DNA from: JAJQBJ01 sp964387095
Lineage (GTDB): Bacteria; Bacillota; Clostridia; Oscillospirales; Oscillospiraceae
Length of the DNA stretch: 18,212 nt
Direction: 5' to 3'
Assembly (NCBI GenBank): GCA_964387095.1
Contig: CAYLVH010000030.1
Location: 1-18,212 of the forward strand
The notes beneath the pieces are model-generated. The model did not search any database. It saw only the letters and a list, made by a program, of their open reading frames with translations, and was not told where the DNA came from. The position numbers were made by a program, and so were the translations under genes. Positions 6,829 to 14,983 of this stretch are shown piece by piece (within the stretch, counting starts at the first letter, position 1; every line of letters begins with the position of its first letter).

Positions 6829-8100
6829 TCAGCGGATTTTTCTCGCCTCCATATAGAAGCGTTTATCATGGGCCTCCCCCATGGAGAAGGTCTTTCGGGG
6901 CAGAACTCCGTCCTGGATCACCGTCCGGAACAGCTCCTCCTTTCGGATAGCCGGCAGGAGGAAGCCGATATTTCCCGGCTGGGTGCCCAGCCCCCTGGTC
7001 ACGTCGTCGCCGTGGATATAGTCCACCTTGCAGCCATGGGCTGCCACATACTCATCCAGCCAGCTTTGCAGGGTGCCCACGGCCAACCGGCCCTTGGGGC
7101 TTGGCACCGTGACGGTGCCCTCGGCGCCTGCATAGACGAAGCGGATCTGATGCCCTTCCCCCTGGCCCGGGTATGCGCCGGGGAATGCCGCCAGCAGCTC
7201 CTCCACCAGCTTCTCCGGCTCCACGCCCATGACCACCCGGTGGATGGGTTCAAATTCCAGGGCCGCATCCCGGAGGTTCACCACCTCCGCCAGGGCGTAG
7301 CGGGCTTTGGCGGCCAACCGGGGCTGCCGGAGCTTCAACTGTTCGTAGACGGTTTTGGCTGCGGCCAAAGAGTGGTTGCCGTCCCCGGTGGCAAAGAGAA
7401 GCACCGGCTTATCCTCTCTCTGATAGCGGCGGTTGAACGCCTCCTGACTGCCCAAGGCGCGCAGCCCCGCCGCCACCTGTCCCATCTGGGCCTCATTCAG
7501 CTTCTGGCCCGTCAGGTGTCCCCCGCCCTCCATGAGCCGGAAATCGTAGACAGGCTCCATCTCCTCCTTTTGGAGGGATAGCGGCTCAATCACAGTTTGC
7601 TCCCGGTCGTCAATCAGGAGCATGATATGGGGCAGCTCCAGCTCCGCGTTCCGGCGCACCTTGACCCGGGGCGGAATGCGGGAGAGGACGGTCCCCTCCG
7701 TGGCGCGGATCCGGGTAGTGGAACCCGGCATGTAGTCATAATCCTCCAGGTCCACCATGCCCACAAGGCCCCGGCGGACCGTCCCGTTCTGCTGGGTGCG
7801 CTCCACATAGATCAGGGAGCCGGGCAGCCTGCGAAACAGCCCGGCCCGCTGATATTCCACCATTTTCCGGTTGATACCGGCAATCTCCTCCTCCACATCC
7901 GGGTCCTCCAGCCGGGATTCCGGCAGAATCAGGCGCAGCGTTGAGGGAGCCTCCCCCACAAACGCGTCCACCCGGTTCCAGTATTCCGGCTCTGAGGTGT
8001 ACTGATCGCAGGCCACAACAGCCCAGCGGGTCAGGTCCGCCACATTGGGCAGCAGGATATCTGCGGGATAAAAACCCAGGTTTTCAAATGCGGGATTCAC
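6829..8100 (-). CDS. DUF1015 domain-containing protein
   Basis: A 423-residue soluble protein matching the DUF1015 family over its whole length. Typical blocks are ADILLPN near the N-terminus, WAVVACDQYTSEPEYW (about 26-41) and ATGDGNHSLAAAK in the middle, with the conserved D-G-N-H. The family's biochemical activity is not established to my knowledge; members are common in Clostridia and often sit near amino-acid or cofactor genes, so I assign no reaction. The start is GTG 8100, supported by AAGGAG 9 nt upstream; the nearby ATG at about 8109 runs straight into a stop. It lies 43 bp after the aminotransferase stop and 16 bp before ispE, as part of the same minus-strand operon. Confidence 0.9.
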   Translation of the reverse strand: MNPAFENLGFYPADILLPNVADLTRWAVVACDQYTSEPEYWNRVDAFVGEAPSTLRLILPESRLEDPDVEEEIAGINRKMVEYQRAGLFRRLPGSLIYVERTQQNGTVRRGLVGMVDLEDYDYMPGSTTRIRATEGTVLSRIPPRVKVRRNAELELPHIMLLIDDREQTVIEPLSLQKEEMEPVYDFRLMEGGGHLTGQKLNEAQMGQVAAGLRALGSQEAFNRRYQREDKPVLLFATGDGNHSLAAAKTVYEQLKLRQPRLAAKARYALAEVVNLRDAALEFEPIHRVVMGVEPEKLVEELLAAFPGAYPGQGEGHQIRFVYAGAEGTVTVPSPKGRLAVGTLQSWLDEYVAAHGCKVDYIHGDDVTRGLGTQPGNIGFLLPAIRKEELFRTVIQDGVLPRKTFSMGEAHDKRFYMEARKIR

Positions 8101-8143
8101 AACGGCATACTCCTTCTTTGGCTGCCAAGGCAGCGGGAATCAA

Positions 8144-9316
8144 TTACTTTTTCAAAGAGTCCACAAATCTCTTGATGCGGACCAGCGCCTCCCCCAGGTC
8201 CTTCATGGAGGCGGCGTAGCAGGTGCGGACAAAGCCCTCCCCCCCGGGGCCAAAGGCGGTGCCGGGGATGACGGCCACATGCTCCTGAAGGAGCAGGCGC
8301 TCCGCAAATTCATCGCTGGTCAGCCCGGTGGACCGGATGCCGGGGAACATATAAAACGCGCCCTTGGGCTCAAAGCAGCGGAAGCCCATGTCACGGAAGC
8401 CCTTCAGCAGGTAACGGCGGCGGCCATCGTACTCCTCCCGCATGGTTTGGATATCCTCATCCCCGTTCTCCATGGCCTCAATGGCGGCATACTGGCTGGT
8501 GGTGGGGGCGGACATGATGCCAAACTGATGGAGCTTGGTCATCTGCTTCACCAGGGGCTCAGGGCCTGCCATATAACCCAGGCGCCAGCCGGTCATGGAG
8601 TAGGCCTTGGAGAAGCCGTTGATCACAATGGTGCGGTCATACAGCTCCGGCAGGTTCGCGGGGGAGCAATGGTGCTGTCCATAGGTCAGCTCCGCGTAGA
8701 TCTCGTCGGAGATCACCATAATATTCGTGTCCTTTAGAACCGCCGCTATGGCCTCCAGATCCTCCCTTTCCATAATACCCCCGGTGGGGTTGTTGGGGAA
8801 GGGCAGGAGCAGCGCCTTGGTTCTGGGGGTAATGGCGGCCTTCAGCTCCTCCGGGGTCAGGCGGAACTCGTTCTCCGCCTTGGTCTCCACCAGGACAGGC
8901 TTGCCGTACTGGATGGTGGTGAGGGGGGCATAGCAGACAAAGGAGGGCGTGGGGATAATGATCTCGTCCCCCTCGTCAATCAGGCAGCGCAAGCTTAGGT
9001 CCAAGCCCTCCGAGCCCCCTACCGTCACCAGAATCTGGGAGAGGGGATCATAACTCAGGTCAAAGCGGCGCTTTAAATAGTCGGATATGGCCTTTCTCAG
9101 GTTGGTCAGGCCTGCATTGGGGGTATATTTGGTGAAGCCCTTCACCAGGGAATAAATGCCTGCATCCCGGATGTGCCAGGGGGTCTGGAAATCGGGCTCG
9201 CCAATGCCCAGGGAAATCACATCCTCCACCTCCGCGGCAATATCAAAGAATTTCCGGATGCCGGAGGGCGGGAGATCCCGGATGCGGCTGCATAGGACGG
9301 AATCGTAATCAATCAT
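8144..9316 (-). CDS. PLP-dependent class I/II aminotransferase
   Basis: A fold-type I aminotransferase of 390 residues, cytoplasmic. The Schiff-base lysine is in NGFSKAYSMTGWRLGY (Lys 237). NNPTGG (about 175-180) and SDEIYAEL (203-210, with Asp binding the pyridine nitrogen) are present, and the C-terminal GFVRTCYA supplies the expected carboxylate-binding Arg. Sequence alone does not fix the amino donor: aspartate, alanine or aromatic substrates are all possible in this subgroup. The ATG overlaps the stop of the upstream Lrp-type regulator (ATGA, 9313-9316), which implies translational coupling. It also suggests that the regulator controls amino-acid metabolism through this enzyme. Confidence 0.92.
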   Translation of the reverse strand: MIDYDSVLCSRIRDLPPSGIRKFFDIAAEVEDVISLGIGEPDFQTPWHIRDAGIYSLVKGFTKYTPNAGLTNLRKAISDYLKRRFDLSYDPLSQILVTVGGSEGLDLSLRCLIDEGDEIIIPTPSFVCYAPLTTIQYGKPVLVETKAENEFRLTPEELKAAITPRTKALLLPFPNNPTGGIMEREDLEAIAAVLKDTNIMVISDEIYAELTYGQHHCSPANLPELYDRTIVINGFSKAYSMTGWRLGYMAGPEPLVKQMTKLHQFGIMSAPTTSQYAAIEAMENGDEDIQTMREEYDGRRRYLLKGFRDMGFRCFEPKGAFYMFPGIRSTGLTSDEFAERLLLQEHVAVIPGTAFGPGGEGFVRTCYAASMKDLGEALVRIKRFVDSLKK

Positions 9317-9789
9317 ATAAAGTAACCTCTTTCCTGTTCCTCAGGGAGCTTGAACACACGGTTCTTTTCCTTGTATTTCTTTAAGATAAAATGGGTGGAG
9401 GTGCCGGTGACCTCGTCAATGACAGCCAGCTTTTCGCTGACAAAGAGGGCGACCTCCTTCAGAGTGCGGCCCCGGATGGTCACGCACATATCATAGCCGC
9501 CGCTCATGAGATAGCAGGACTCCACCTCTTCGTACTGATAGATGCGCTCGGCCACGTCGTCAAAACCCGCGCCCCGCTGGGGGGTCACATTGATCTCGAT
9601 CATGGCGGTCACCTCGTTGCCGCCGGCCTTATCCCAGTCCACCAGGGCCTGATAGCCGATAATCACCTTGTTCTCCTCCGCCTCCGCAATGGCGGCTTTG
9701 ATTTCCTCATGGGTCATCTTGCTCAGGGCTGCCAACTGCTCCGTAGACAGCGTACAGTCATCCTCCAACAGCTTCAACAGTTTTTTCAT
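9313..9789 (-). CDS. Lrp/AsnC-family transcriptional regulator
   Basis: A 158-residue protein with an N-terminal winged helix-turn-helix (LSTEQLAALSKMTHEEIKAA, about residues 14-33) and a C-terminal ligand-binding RAM domain. In the latter, the typical VTAMIEINVTP strand is followed by the SCYLMSGGYDMCVTI and VTGTSTHFILKKYK blocks. Such regulators bind amino acids and form octamers that wrap DNA. The start is ATG 9789, preceded by GGAGGAGG; the longer frame from 9855 adds 22 residues that belong to the leader. It is first in an operon with the aminotransferase (4-bp overlap), DUF1015 and ispE, behind the promoter at 9888-9916. Autoregulation is common in the family and a candidate dyad lies in the leader. 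Confidence 0.9.
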   Translation of the reverse strand: MKKLLKLLEDDCTLSTEQLAALSKMTHEEIKAAIAEAEENKVIIGYQALVDWDKAGGNEVTAMIEINVTPQRGAGFDDVAERIYQYEEVESCYLMSGGYDMCVTIRGRTLKEVALFVSEKLAVIDEVTGTSTHFILKKYKEKNRVFKLPEEQERGYFI

Positions 9790-9860
9790 AGGGTATCCTC
9801 CTCCGATTTGATGGAATATCAGCAGGCCAATCACCTGTGGAATTGCATCATTCATCCGAT

Positions 9861-9873
9861 TTCCGTACCGGAA
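9861..9873. promoter_or_regulatory. Inverted repeat in the lrp leader, possible operator
   Basis: TTCCG-TAC-CGGAA is a perfect 5-bp dyad with a 3-bp spacer. It lies roughly 8-20 bp downstream of the predicted transcription start of the regulator gene. The position suits a repressor site, but a dyad this short can occur by chance. Confidence 0.3.
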
Positions 9874-9887
9874 CGCTTAATAGATGT

Positions 9888-9916
9888 ATTATACACGCTC
9901 ATTTTCGGAATTGCAA
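9888..9916 (-). promoter_or_regulatory. Sigma-A promoter of the lrp-aminotransferase-DUF1015-ispE operon
   Basis: On the minus strand TTGCAA (9911-9916) is separated by 17 bp from a perfect TATAAT (9888-9893). Transcription should begin near 9881, giving a leader of about 90 nt before ATG 9789. Confidence 0.7.
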
Positions 9917-10194
9917 TGTTCAAGTGGAAAAGCCTCCCGGAATGATCTTGTCTCTCTGCACAAAACAGGGCATGGTTCGACCTGCTACAAGGGTGTTGGA
10001 ATTGTCAGAGGGCCGACAGCCGAAGAAACGGAAGAATCCTTCCAAGAGCACATCAGCAGAAAGCCATTCTTAAAGGCAAAAACGGCATAGCCACAGGGCT
10101 ATACCCCATTCACACAACAATATTCAATTGAGATGCAAAAGCCGCTTGGGACACCTTCCTTACGGAGGGTGCCCCAATGGCCGGGCTTCTACGC
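9917..10194. other. Intergenic region between the lrp promoter and the atp terminator
   Basis: No convincing gene. Short plus-strand frames here lack ribosome sites and family resemblance. A second imperfect hairpin (10148-10159 with 10164-10175, one mismatch and one wobble in 12 pairs) lies beyond the main atp terminator and could be a backup terminator. Confidence 0.45.
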
Positions 10195-10235
10195 AAAAAA
10201 AGAACCGCTGCTCCGGCTTCCGGAAGCAACGGTTC
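10195..10235 (-). terminator. Rho-independent terminator of the ATP synthase operon
   Basis: A long hairpin, arms 10202-10216 and 10220-10235, pairs apart from one C/A mismatch and one bulged base. On the minus strand it is followed by seven T residues (10195-10201), 10 bp past the atpC stop. Confidence 0.88.
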
Positions 10236-10245
10236 CTGTGATCCA

Positions 10246-10650
10246 TTAATGCATACGGCCACCCACCCGCAGCCGGGCCACAGCACGGGCCAAAGCCGCC
10301 TTGGCGTGGGCCACTGTTTGCGCGTCCTTTTTGGCGCGGATGCGCTCCTCGGCGCGCTCCGCGGCGGCTTTCGCGCGGATCATATCGATCTCATCCGCAC
10401 GCTCCGAAAAGTCCACAAATACCACAACCTTTTTCTCGGTGATCTCCACAAAGCCATCGCCCACGGCCAGGATGGTGGTCTCCCCATCCACCGTGTAGCG
10501 CAGCTCCCCCGCTTGGACAGCGATACAGAGCGGCTCATGGTTCGCCATCACTCCGAACTCGCCATCCATGGCAGGCAGAATCAGGATCTGGCAAGGGCCT
10601 TTATAGCTCATGTGGTCAATGGCATAAATCTCAAGAGGAAAGTCCTTCAT
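10246..10650 (-). CDS. atpC: F1F0 ATP synthase subunit epsilon
   Basis: The 134-residue epsilon subunit of the F1 central stalk, which couples gamma to the c-ring and can inhibit ATP hydrolysis. The N-terminal beta-sandwich is recognisable (ILPAMDGEFGVMANHEPL, then GDGFVEITEKKVVVFVD). The C-terminal helical hairpin follows (AAAERAEERIRAKKDAQ, then AKAALARAVARLRV). GGAGGGAA lies directly before ATG 10650, and the gene follows atpD by 12 bp. It is the last gene of the operon and is followed by a strong terminator. Confidence 0.95.
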   Translation of the reverse strand: MKDFPLEIYAIDHMSYKGPCQILILPAMDGEFGVMANHEPLCIAVQAGELRYTVDGETTILAVGDGFVEITEKKVVVFVDFSERADEIDMIRAKAAAERAEERIRAKKDAQTVAHAKAALARAVARLRVGGRMH

Positions 10651-10662
10651 AATTCCCTCCTA

Positions 10663-12063
10663 TCAAGCTCCTGCCTTCATGCTTTCGGCTTTCTTCTTCA
10701 CGTCCTCGATGGTGCCCACGTTGAAGAATGCCATCTCGGGATAGGAGTCCATTTCCCCTTCGATAATGGCCTTAAAGCCCCGCACCGTCTCGGACACAGG
10801 CACATAGACGCCAGGCACGCCGGTGAAGTTCTCAGCCACGTGGAAGGGCTGGGACAGGAACTTCTGGATCTTCCGGGCGCGGTAGACCGTGACCTTATCC
10901 TCCTCGTCCAATTCCTCCATGCCCAGGATGGCGATGATGTCTTGCAGCTCGTTATAGCGCTGGAGAATCTCCTGCACCCGGCGGGCAACCGCATAGTGCT
11001 CCTCGCCCACAACTTCCGCCTCCAATATACGGGAGCCGGACTCCAGGGGATCCACTGCGGGATAAATGCCCTGCTCCGCGATTTTTCTGGACAGGACGGT
11101 GGTGGCGTCCAGATGGGCAAAGGTGGTGGCGGGAGCCGGATCCGTCAGGTCGTCGGCAGGCACATAGACGGCCTGGACAGAAGTGATGGAGCCATTCCGG
11201 GTGGAGGTGATCCGCTCCTGCAGCTCGCCCATATCGTTTGCCAGAGTGGGCTGATAGCCCACGGCGGAGGGCATACGGCCCAACAGAGCGGAAACCTCAG
11301 AGCCGGCCTGCAAATAACGGAAGATATTATCCACGAAGAGGAGCACGTCCTGATGCTCCTTATCCCGAAAATATTCGGCCATGGTCAGGCCGGTCATAGC
11401 CACCCGCATGCGGGCTCCGGGGGGCTCGTTCATCTGTCCAAACACCAGGGCGGTCTTCTGAATCACACCGGATTCACTCATTTCATTCCAGAGGTCGTTA
11501 CCCTCACGGGTGCGCTCCCCCACGCCGGTGAACACGGAATAGCCGCCGTGCTCCTGGGCCACGTTGGTGATCAGCTCCTGGATCAGAACCGTCTTGCCCA
11601 CGCCGGCGCCGCCGAACAGGCCAACCTTGCCGCCCTTGGCGTAGGGGGCCAGCAGGTCAATGACCTTGATGCCGGTCTCCATGATTTCCACCACGGGGCT
11701 TTGATCCTCAAAGGGGGGGGCGCTGCGGTGGATGATCCAGTGCTCCGTGTCCTCAGGAATCGGCTCCCCGCCGTCGATGGTCCGGCCCAGCACGTTGAAC
11801 ATGCGCCCCAGAGTCTGTTCGCCCACGGGGACGGAAATAAAGTTGCCGGTGGGAGTTACCTCCATGCCGCGATAAAGGCCCTCGGCCGCATCCAGCAGGA
11901 TGCAGCGCACAACCTGGCCGCCCAGATGGCGGGAAACCTCCATCACCATCTCCTTGCCCTGGTTGATGACCTTTAATGCCTCCTTGATTTTCGGGAGGTA
12001 GTCGCCCTCAAAGGCGACGTCAACAACAGGTCCCATGACCTGTAAAATTTTACCGTTTTTCAT
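10663..12063 (-). CDS. atpD: F1F0 ATP synthase subunit beta
   Basis: The catalytic subunit of F1, 466 residues, normal length. The Walker A loop is GGAGVGKT (151-158), the catalytic Glu is in VGERTREGNDLW (about 183), and Walker B is LLFVDNIFRYLQAGSE (241-256). The loop carrying the DELSEED-type lever reads MEELDEEDK, as is common in Firmicutes. AGGAGG lies 5 nt before ATG 12063, and 9 bp separate it from the atpG stop. No unusual residues were seen in the catalytic site. A 599-codon plus-strand open frame opposite it is a composition shadow. Confidence 0.98.
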   Translation of the reverse strand: MKNGKILQVMGPVVDVAFEGDYLPKIKEALKVINQGKEMVMEVSRHLGGQVVRCILLDAAEGLYRGMEVTPTGNFISVPVGEQTLGRMFNVLGRTIDGGEPIPEDTEHWIIHRSAPPFEDQSPVVEIMETGIKVIDLLAPYAKGGKVGLFGGAGVGKTVLIQELITNVAQEHGGYSVFTGVGERTREGNDLWNEMSESGVIQKTALVFGQMNEPPGARMRVAMTGLTMAEYFRDKEHQDVLLFVDNIFRYLQAGSEVSALLGRMPSAVGYQPTLANDMGELQERITSTRNGSITSVQAVYVPADDLTDPAPATTFAHLDATTVLSRKIAEQGIYPAVDPLESGSRILEAEVVGEEHYAVARRVQEILQRYNELQDIIAILGMEELDEEDKVTVYRARKIQKFLSQPFHVAENFTGVPGVYVPVSETVRGFKAIIEGEMDSYPEMAFFNVGTIEDVKKKAESMKAGA

Positions 12064-12072
12064 CCATGCCTC

Positions 12073-12972
12073 CTACTGTTCCTGGGCGCTGCTGCCTGCC
12101 ACAACCTCATTCAGCTCTGTGGTAATGGCGGCCTGGCGCACCCGGTTGTATTCCAAGGAAAGGCTGCGCACAATCTCTCCGGCATTGTCGGTCGCGTTCT
12201 TCATGGCGCTCATACGGGCGTTCTGCTCGGAGGCAAAGGCCTCCACCATGGTGCCGTACAGCAGGCCCTTCATGTAATTGGGCGCAACCTGGTTCATCAC
12301 CTCCAGGGGAGACGGCACGTACTCCATCACATAGCTTCTGCTGTCTTCCTCAGGATCCACGGGGAACATATTCGGAGTGAAGGGCAAAAGCTGGAGGGCC
12401 TCCGGCTCAGCCACCAGGGCGCTCTTCATCTTCGTATAGATCACCCTGACCTCGTCCACATCGCCGTTCAGGAACTCGTTCATCAGATACTCTGCGATTC
12501 TGCGGGCACGCCAAAGAGTGGGATCAGCGGCGGAAATGCATTGATCCTCCACAATCTCCCCTAACTCCGGGCGCTTCAGGAAATACTCTCTCCCCGTATA
12601 TCCGATAAAGCAGAGCTTATTTTTCTGTTCATTATCCTTGGTCTTCTGCAAATACTCCTCAGCCAGGTGGCAAACATTCAGATTGTATGCACCGGCAAGC
12701 CCCTTGTCGGACGTGATGATGATATAGGCGTGCTTCACCTCGTTCTCGGGAATGACCCGGTCGGTGGCGAAGTATCTCTGCCTGCCTTCATCGGTATGCC
12801 GGATCAGATCGACCATGACATATTGCAGCCGGTCAAAGTAAGGCTCCGTGGCCGCCAGTCTCTTTCTCGCCTTTTTCAGCTTGGAGGACGCCATCAGGTA
12901 TATGGCGTTTGTGATCTTCATGGTTTTCTGAACGCTGTTCATCCGGTTCCGGATGTCTCTCATACTATCCAT
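12073..12972 (-). CDS. atpG: F1F0 ATP synthase subunit gamma
   Basis: The rotating central-stalk subunit, 299 residues. The N-terminal coiled-coil helix (MRDIRNRMNSVQKTMKITNA) and the conserved C-terminal helix (NATDNAGEIVRSLSLEYNRV, then RQAAITTELNEVVAG) that form the shaft inside the alpha-beta hexamer are both present. The Rossmann-like middle contains ITSDKGLAGAYNLNV. The gene starts 4 bp after the stop of the fused delta-alpha gene; the AGGTGA that contains that stop also acts as its ribosome site, so the two are probably translationally coupled. A second Met at residue 4 is an alternative start. Confidence 0.97.
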   Translation of the reverse strand: MDSMRDIRNRMNSVQKTMKITNAIYLMASSKLKKARKRLAATEPYFDRLQYVMVDLIRHTDEGRQRYFATDRVIPENEVKHAYIIITSDKGLAGAYNLNVCHLAEEYLQKTKDNEQKNKLCFIGYTGREYFLKRPELGEIVEDQCISAADPTLWRARRIAEYLMNEFLNGDVDEVRVIYTKMKSALVAEPEALQLLPFTPNMFPVDPEEDSRSYVMEYVPSPLEVMNQVAPNYMKGLLYGTMVEAFASEQNARMSAMKNATDNAGEIVRSLSLEYNRVRQAAITTELNEVVAGSSAQEQ

Positions 12973-12976
12973 GGCG

Positions 12977-14983
12977 TCACCTGTTCTTGAATTCTTTCAC
13001 TGCGCTGAGAATGCGGTCCTGCAACCGGTCATTCATCACCTGAATGGTTTCGATCTCCTGAACGATATCAGGATAGACCGTCTCAATATACTCCACCACG
13101 TTCTGTTTAAAGGCCTCAATCTCCCCCTTGGGAATATCCAGCAGCAGCCGGTGGGAGGCAGCGCAGAGCAGAATGACCTGCTTATGCAGACTCATGGGAT
13201 TGTACAGAGGCTGCTTGAGCAGCTCATACAAGCTGCTGCCGTAGACCAGCAGCTCCTTGGTGGCATCGTCCAGGTCGGAGGAGAACTGGGTAAAGGCCTC
13301 CATCTCACGGTACTGGGCCAGGTCGATACGCAGGGTACCGGAGACGCTCTTCATGATCTTGGTCTGGGCCTTGCCGCCTACACGGGACACGGACAAGCCC
13401 ACGTTGACTGCGGGGCGCTGGCCGGCGTGGAACAGCTCGGTTTCCAGAAAGATCTGGCCATCGGTGATGGAGATCACGTTGGTGGGAATATAGGCGGAAA
13501 CGTCGCCCTCCTGGGTCTCAATAATGGGCAGAGCGGTCATGGAACCGCCCCCTGCATCCGCGTTGCGGCGGCAAGCCCGCTCCAGCAGGCGGGAGTGCAG
13601 ATAAAAGACGTCGCCGGGATATGCCTCACGTCCGGGCGGACGATGGAGGAGCAGAGAGATGGCGCGGTAAGCCTGGGCGTGCTTGCTCAGGTCGTCATAG
13701 ACGATGAGCACGTCCTTGCCCTCGTCCATAAAGTGCTCGCCGATGGCGGCGCCGGTATAGGGGGCGATATATTGCAGGGTGGCGGAGTCCGCAGCTGTGG
13801 CCGCCACCAGGATGGTGTAGTCCATGGAACCGTGTTTTTCCAAGGTATTCACAATCTGGGCAACCGAGGAGGACTTCTGGCCAATTGCCACATAGATACA
13901 GATCACATCCTTGCCCTTCTGGTTCAGGATGGTATCCACAGCCAAAGAGGTCTTACCGGTCTGGCGGTCACCGATGATCAGCTCACGCTGGCCCCGGCCA
14001 ATGGGGAACATGGAGTCAATGGCCAGAATGCCGGTCGCCAGAGGTTGATTGACCTCCTCACGGGCGATGACGCCGGGGGCGATTTTTTCAATGGGCCGGT
14101 AATCGTCCCCCTCAATGAAGCCCTTGCCGTCGACGGGCTCCCCCAGGGCGTTGCACACCCGGCCCAGCATCTTATCAGACACCAGGACGCCGGCGCTCTT
14201 TCCGGAACGCGCCACCCGGGAGCCCTCCTTGATATCCGTATCCGTGCCGAAGAGGATGCAGTCCAGGGTATGCTCCCGGACATTCTGGATCATGCCCTTG
14301 ACGCCGGAATCGAAGATGACAATTTCGCCATACGCGGCATGGTCTATGCCGTCGATGCTGGCAATACCGTCGCCCACAGAGATGACGGTGCCCACCTCCT
14401 GGCTCTCAACGGCCAGCCGGAAATCCTCCACCTGGGTGCGCAAAACGGTGAGGACGTCCTTGGCAGCGCCCCCCGTCAGGTTGACCCGTTCCAGCTGCTT
14501 CTTCAGCTGGCTCAGACGGCCCTCTGTACTCCAGTCGTATTCATCCTTGCCAACGCTCAGCTTGAAACCGCCTATCAGGGAGGGGTCCTCCTTCAGCTCC
14601 ATCCCAAACTCCTGGCCGGGATAATTGTCCTTGATGAACTTCTTAATGCCCAGGAGCTGCTCCTCCGTGGGGGCTACCACATAACGCAGTATGACCACCA
14701 GCCCGCCATTCCGGCGCCGGCGCTCCTCTTCGTATTGGTCAACAATCTCGTCAAACAAACGCAGATTGCCGTCATCGCAGAGGGCTTTCAGAATGTCTCT
14801 GGCATCCTCAGAGAAGATATGGTCAATGACGGTATGCTTCTTTTCCAGGGGAACTGTGGGATCATCCAGCTGTTCCACCAGGACGGGGATCGCCTTTAAC
14901 AGCGCCTGGGTGCTTACCAGCGAGGTCCAGGGGGTCTCAGCGGCCTCCAGCAGCTTGACATACTTAAGAATTGTCTGTGTCAT
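12977..14983 (-). CDS. atpHA: F1F0 ATP synthase delta-alpha fusion protein
   Basis: One uninterrupted frame of 668 residues encodes two subunits that are normally separate. Residues 1 to about 168 are delta/OSCP; the C-terminal signature DPSLIGGFKLSVG (133-145) followed by EGRLSQLKKQL is clear, while the N-terminus is about 10-20 residues short. Residues about 177-668 are alpha: EVGTVISVGDGIASIDG, Walker A GDRQTGKTS (338-346), and LSVSRVGGKAQ with the Arg that reaches the beta catalytic site. Only NLTGGAAKD or so joins the two halves; alpha's own first few residues and any stop, ribosome site or ATG are missing. The start is ATG 14983 with GGAGGAGG 12 nt upstream. It overlaps the end of atpF by 20 bp. 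The order atpB-E-F-(H-A)-G-D-C is otherwise standard. Confidence 0.95.
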   Translation of the reverse strand: MTQTILKYVKLLEAAETPWTSLVSTQALLKAIPVLVEQLDDPTVPLEKKHTVIDHIFSEDARDILKALCDDGNLRLFDEIVDQYEEERRRRNGGLVVILRYVVAPTEEQLLGIKKFIKDNYPGQEFGMELKEDPSLIGGFKLSVGKDEYDWSTEGRLSQLKKQLERVNLTGGAAKDVLTVLRTQVEDFRLAVESQEVGTVISVGDGIASIDGIDHAAYGEIVIFDSGVKGMIQNVREHTLDCILFGTDTDIKEGSRVARSGKSAGVLVSDKMLGRVCNALGEPVDGKGFIEGDDYRPIEKIAPGVIAREEVNQPLATGILAIDSMFPIGRGQRELIIGDRQTGKTSLAVDTILNQKGKDVICIYVAIGQKSSSVAQIVNTLEKHGSMDYTILVAATAADSATLQYIAPYTGAAIGEHFMDEGKDVLIVYDDLSKHAQAYRAISLLLHRPPGREAYPGDVFYLHSRLLERACRRNADAGGGSMTALPIIETQEGDVSAYIPTNVISITDGQIFLETELFHAGQRPAVNVGLSVSRVGGKAQTKIMKSVSGTLRIDLAQYREMEAFTQFSSDLDDATKELLVYGSSLYELLKQPLYNPMSLHKQVILLCAASHRLLLDIPKGEIEAFKQNVVEYIETVYPDIVQEIETIQVMNDRLQDRILSAVKEFKNR

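Noticed and set aside
9837..10090. Short plus-strand ORFs between the lrp promoter and the atp terminator
   Set aside because: They begin inside the lrp promoter and leader, lack ribosome sites and have no recognisable family; one frame has protein-like composition near its end but nothing more.
10177..11976. 599-codon plus-strand open frame opposite atpC-atpD
   Set aside because: Same kind of composition shadow: it runs through the atp terminator and two real genes and has no family resemblance.
12953..14899. 648-codon plus-strand open frame opposite the delta-alpha fusion gene
   Set aside because: It is antisense to an unmistakable ATP synthase gene, is very rich in Gly/His/Leu/Asp as expected from the complement of high-GC codons, and has no recognisable domain or ribosome site.
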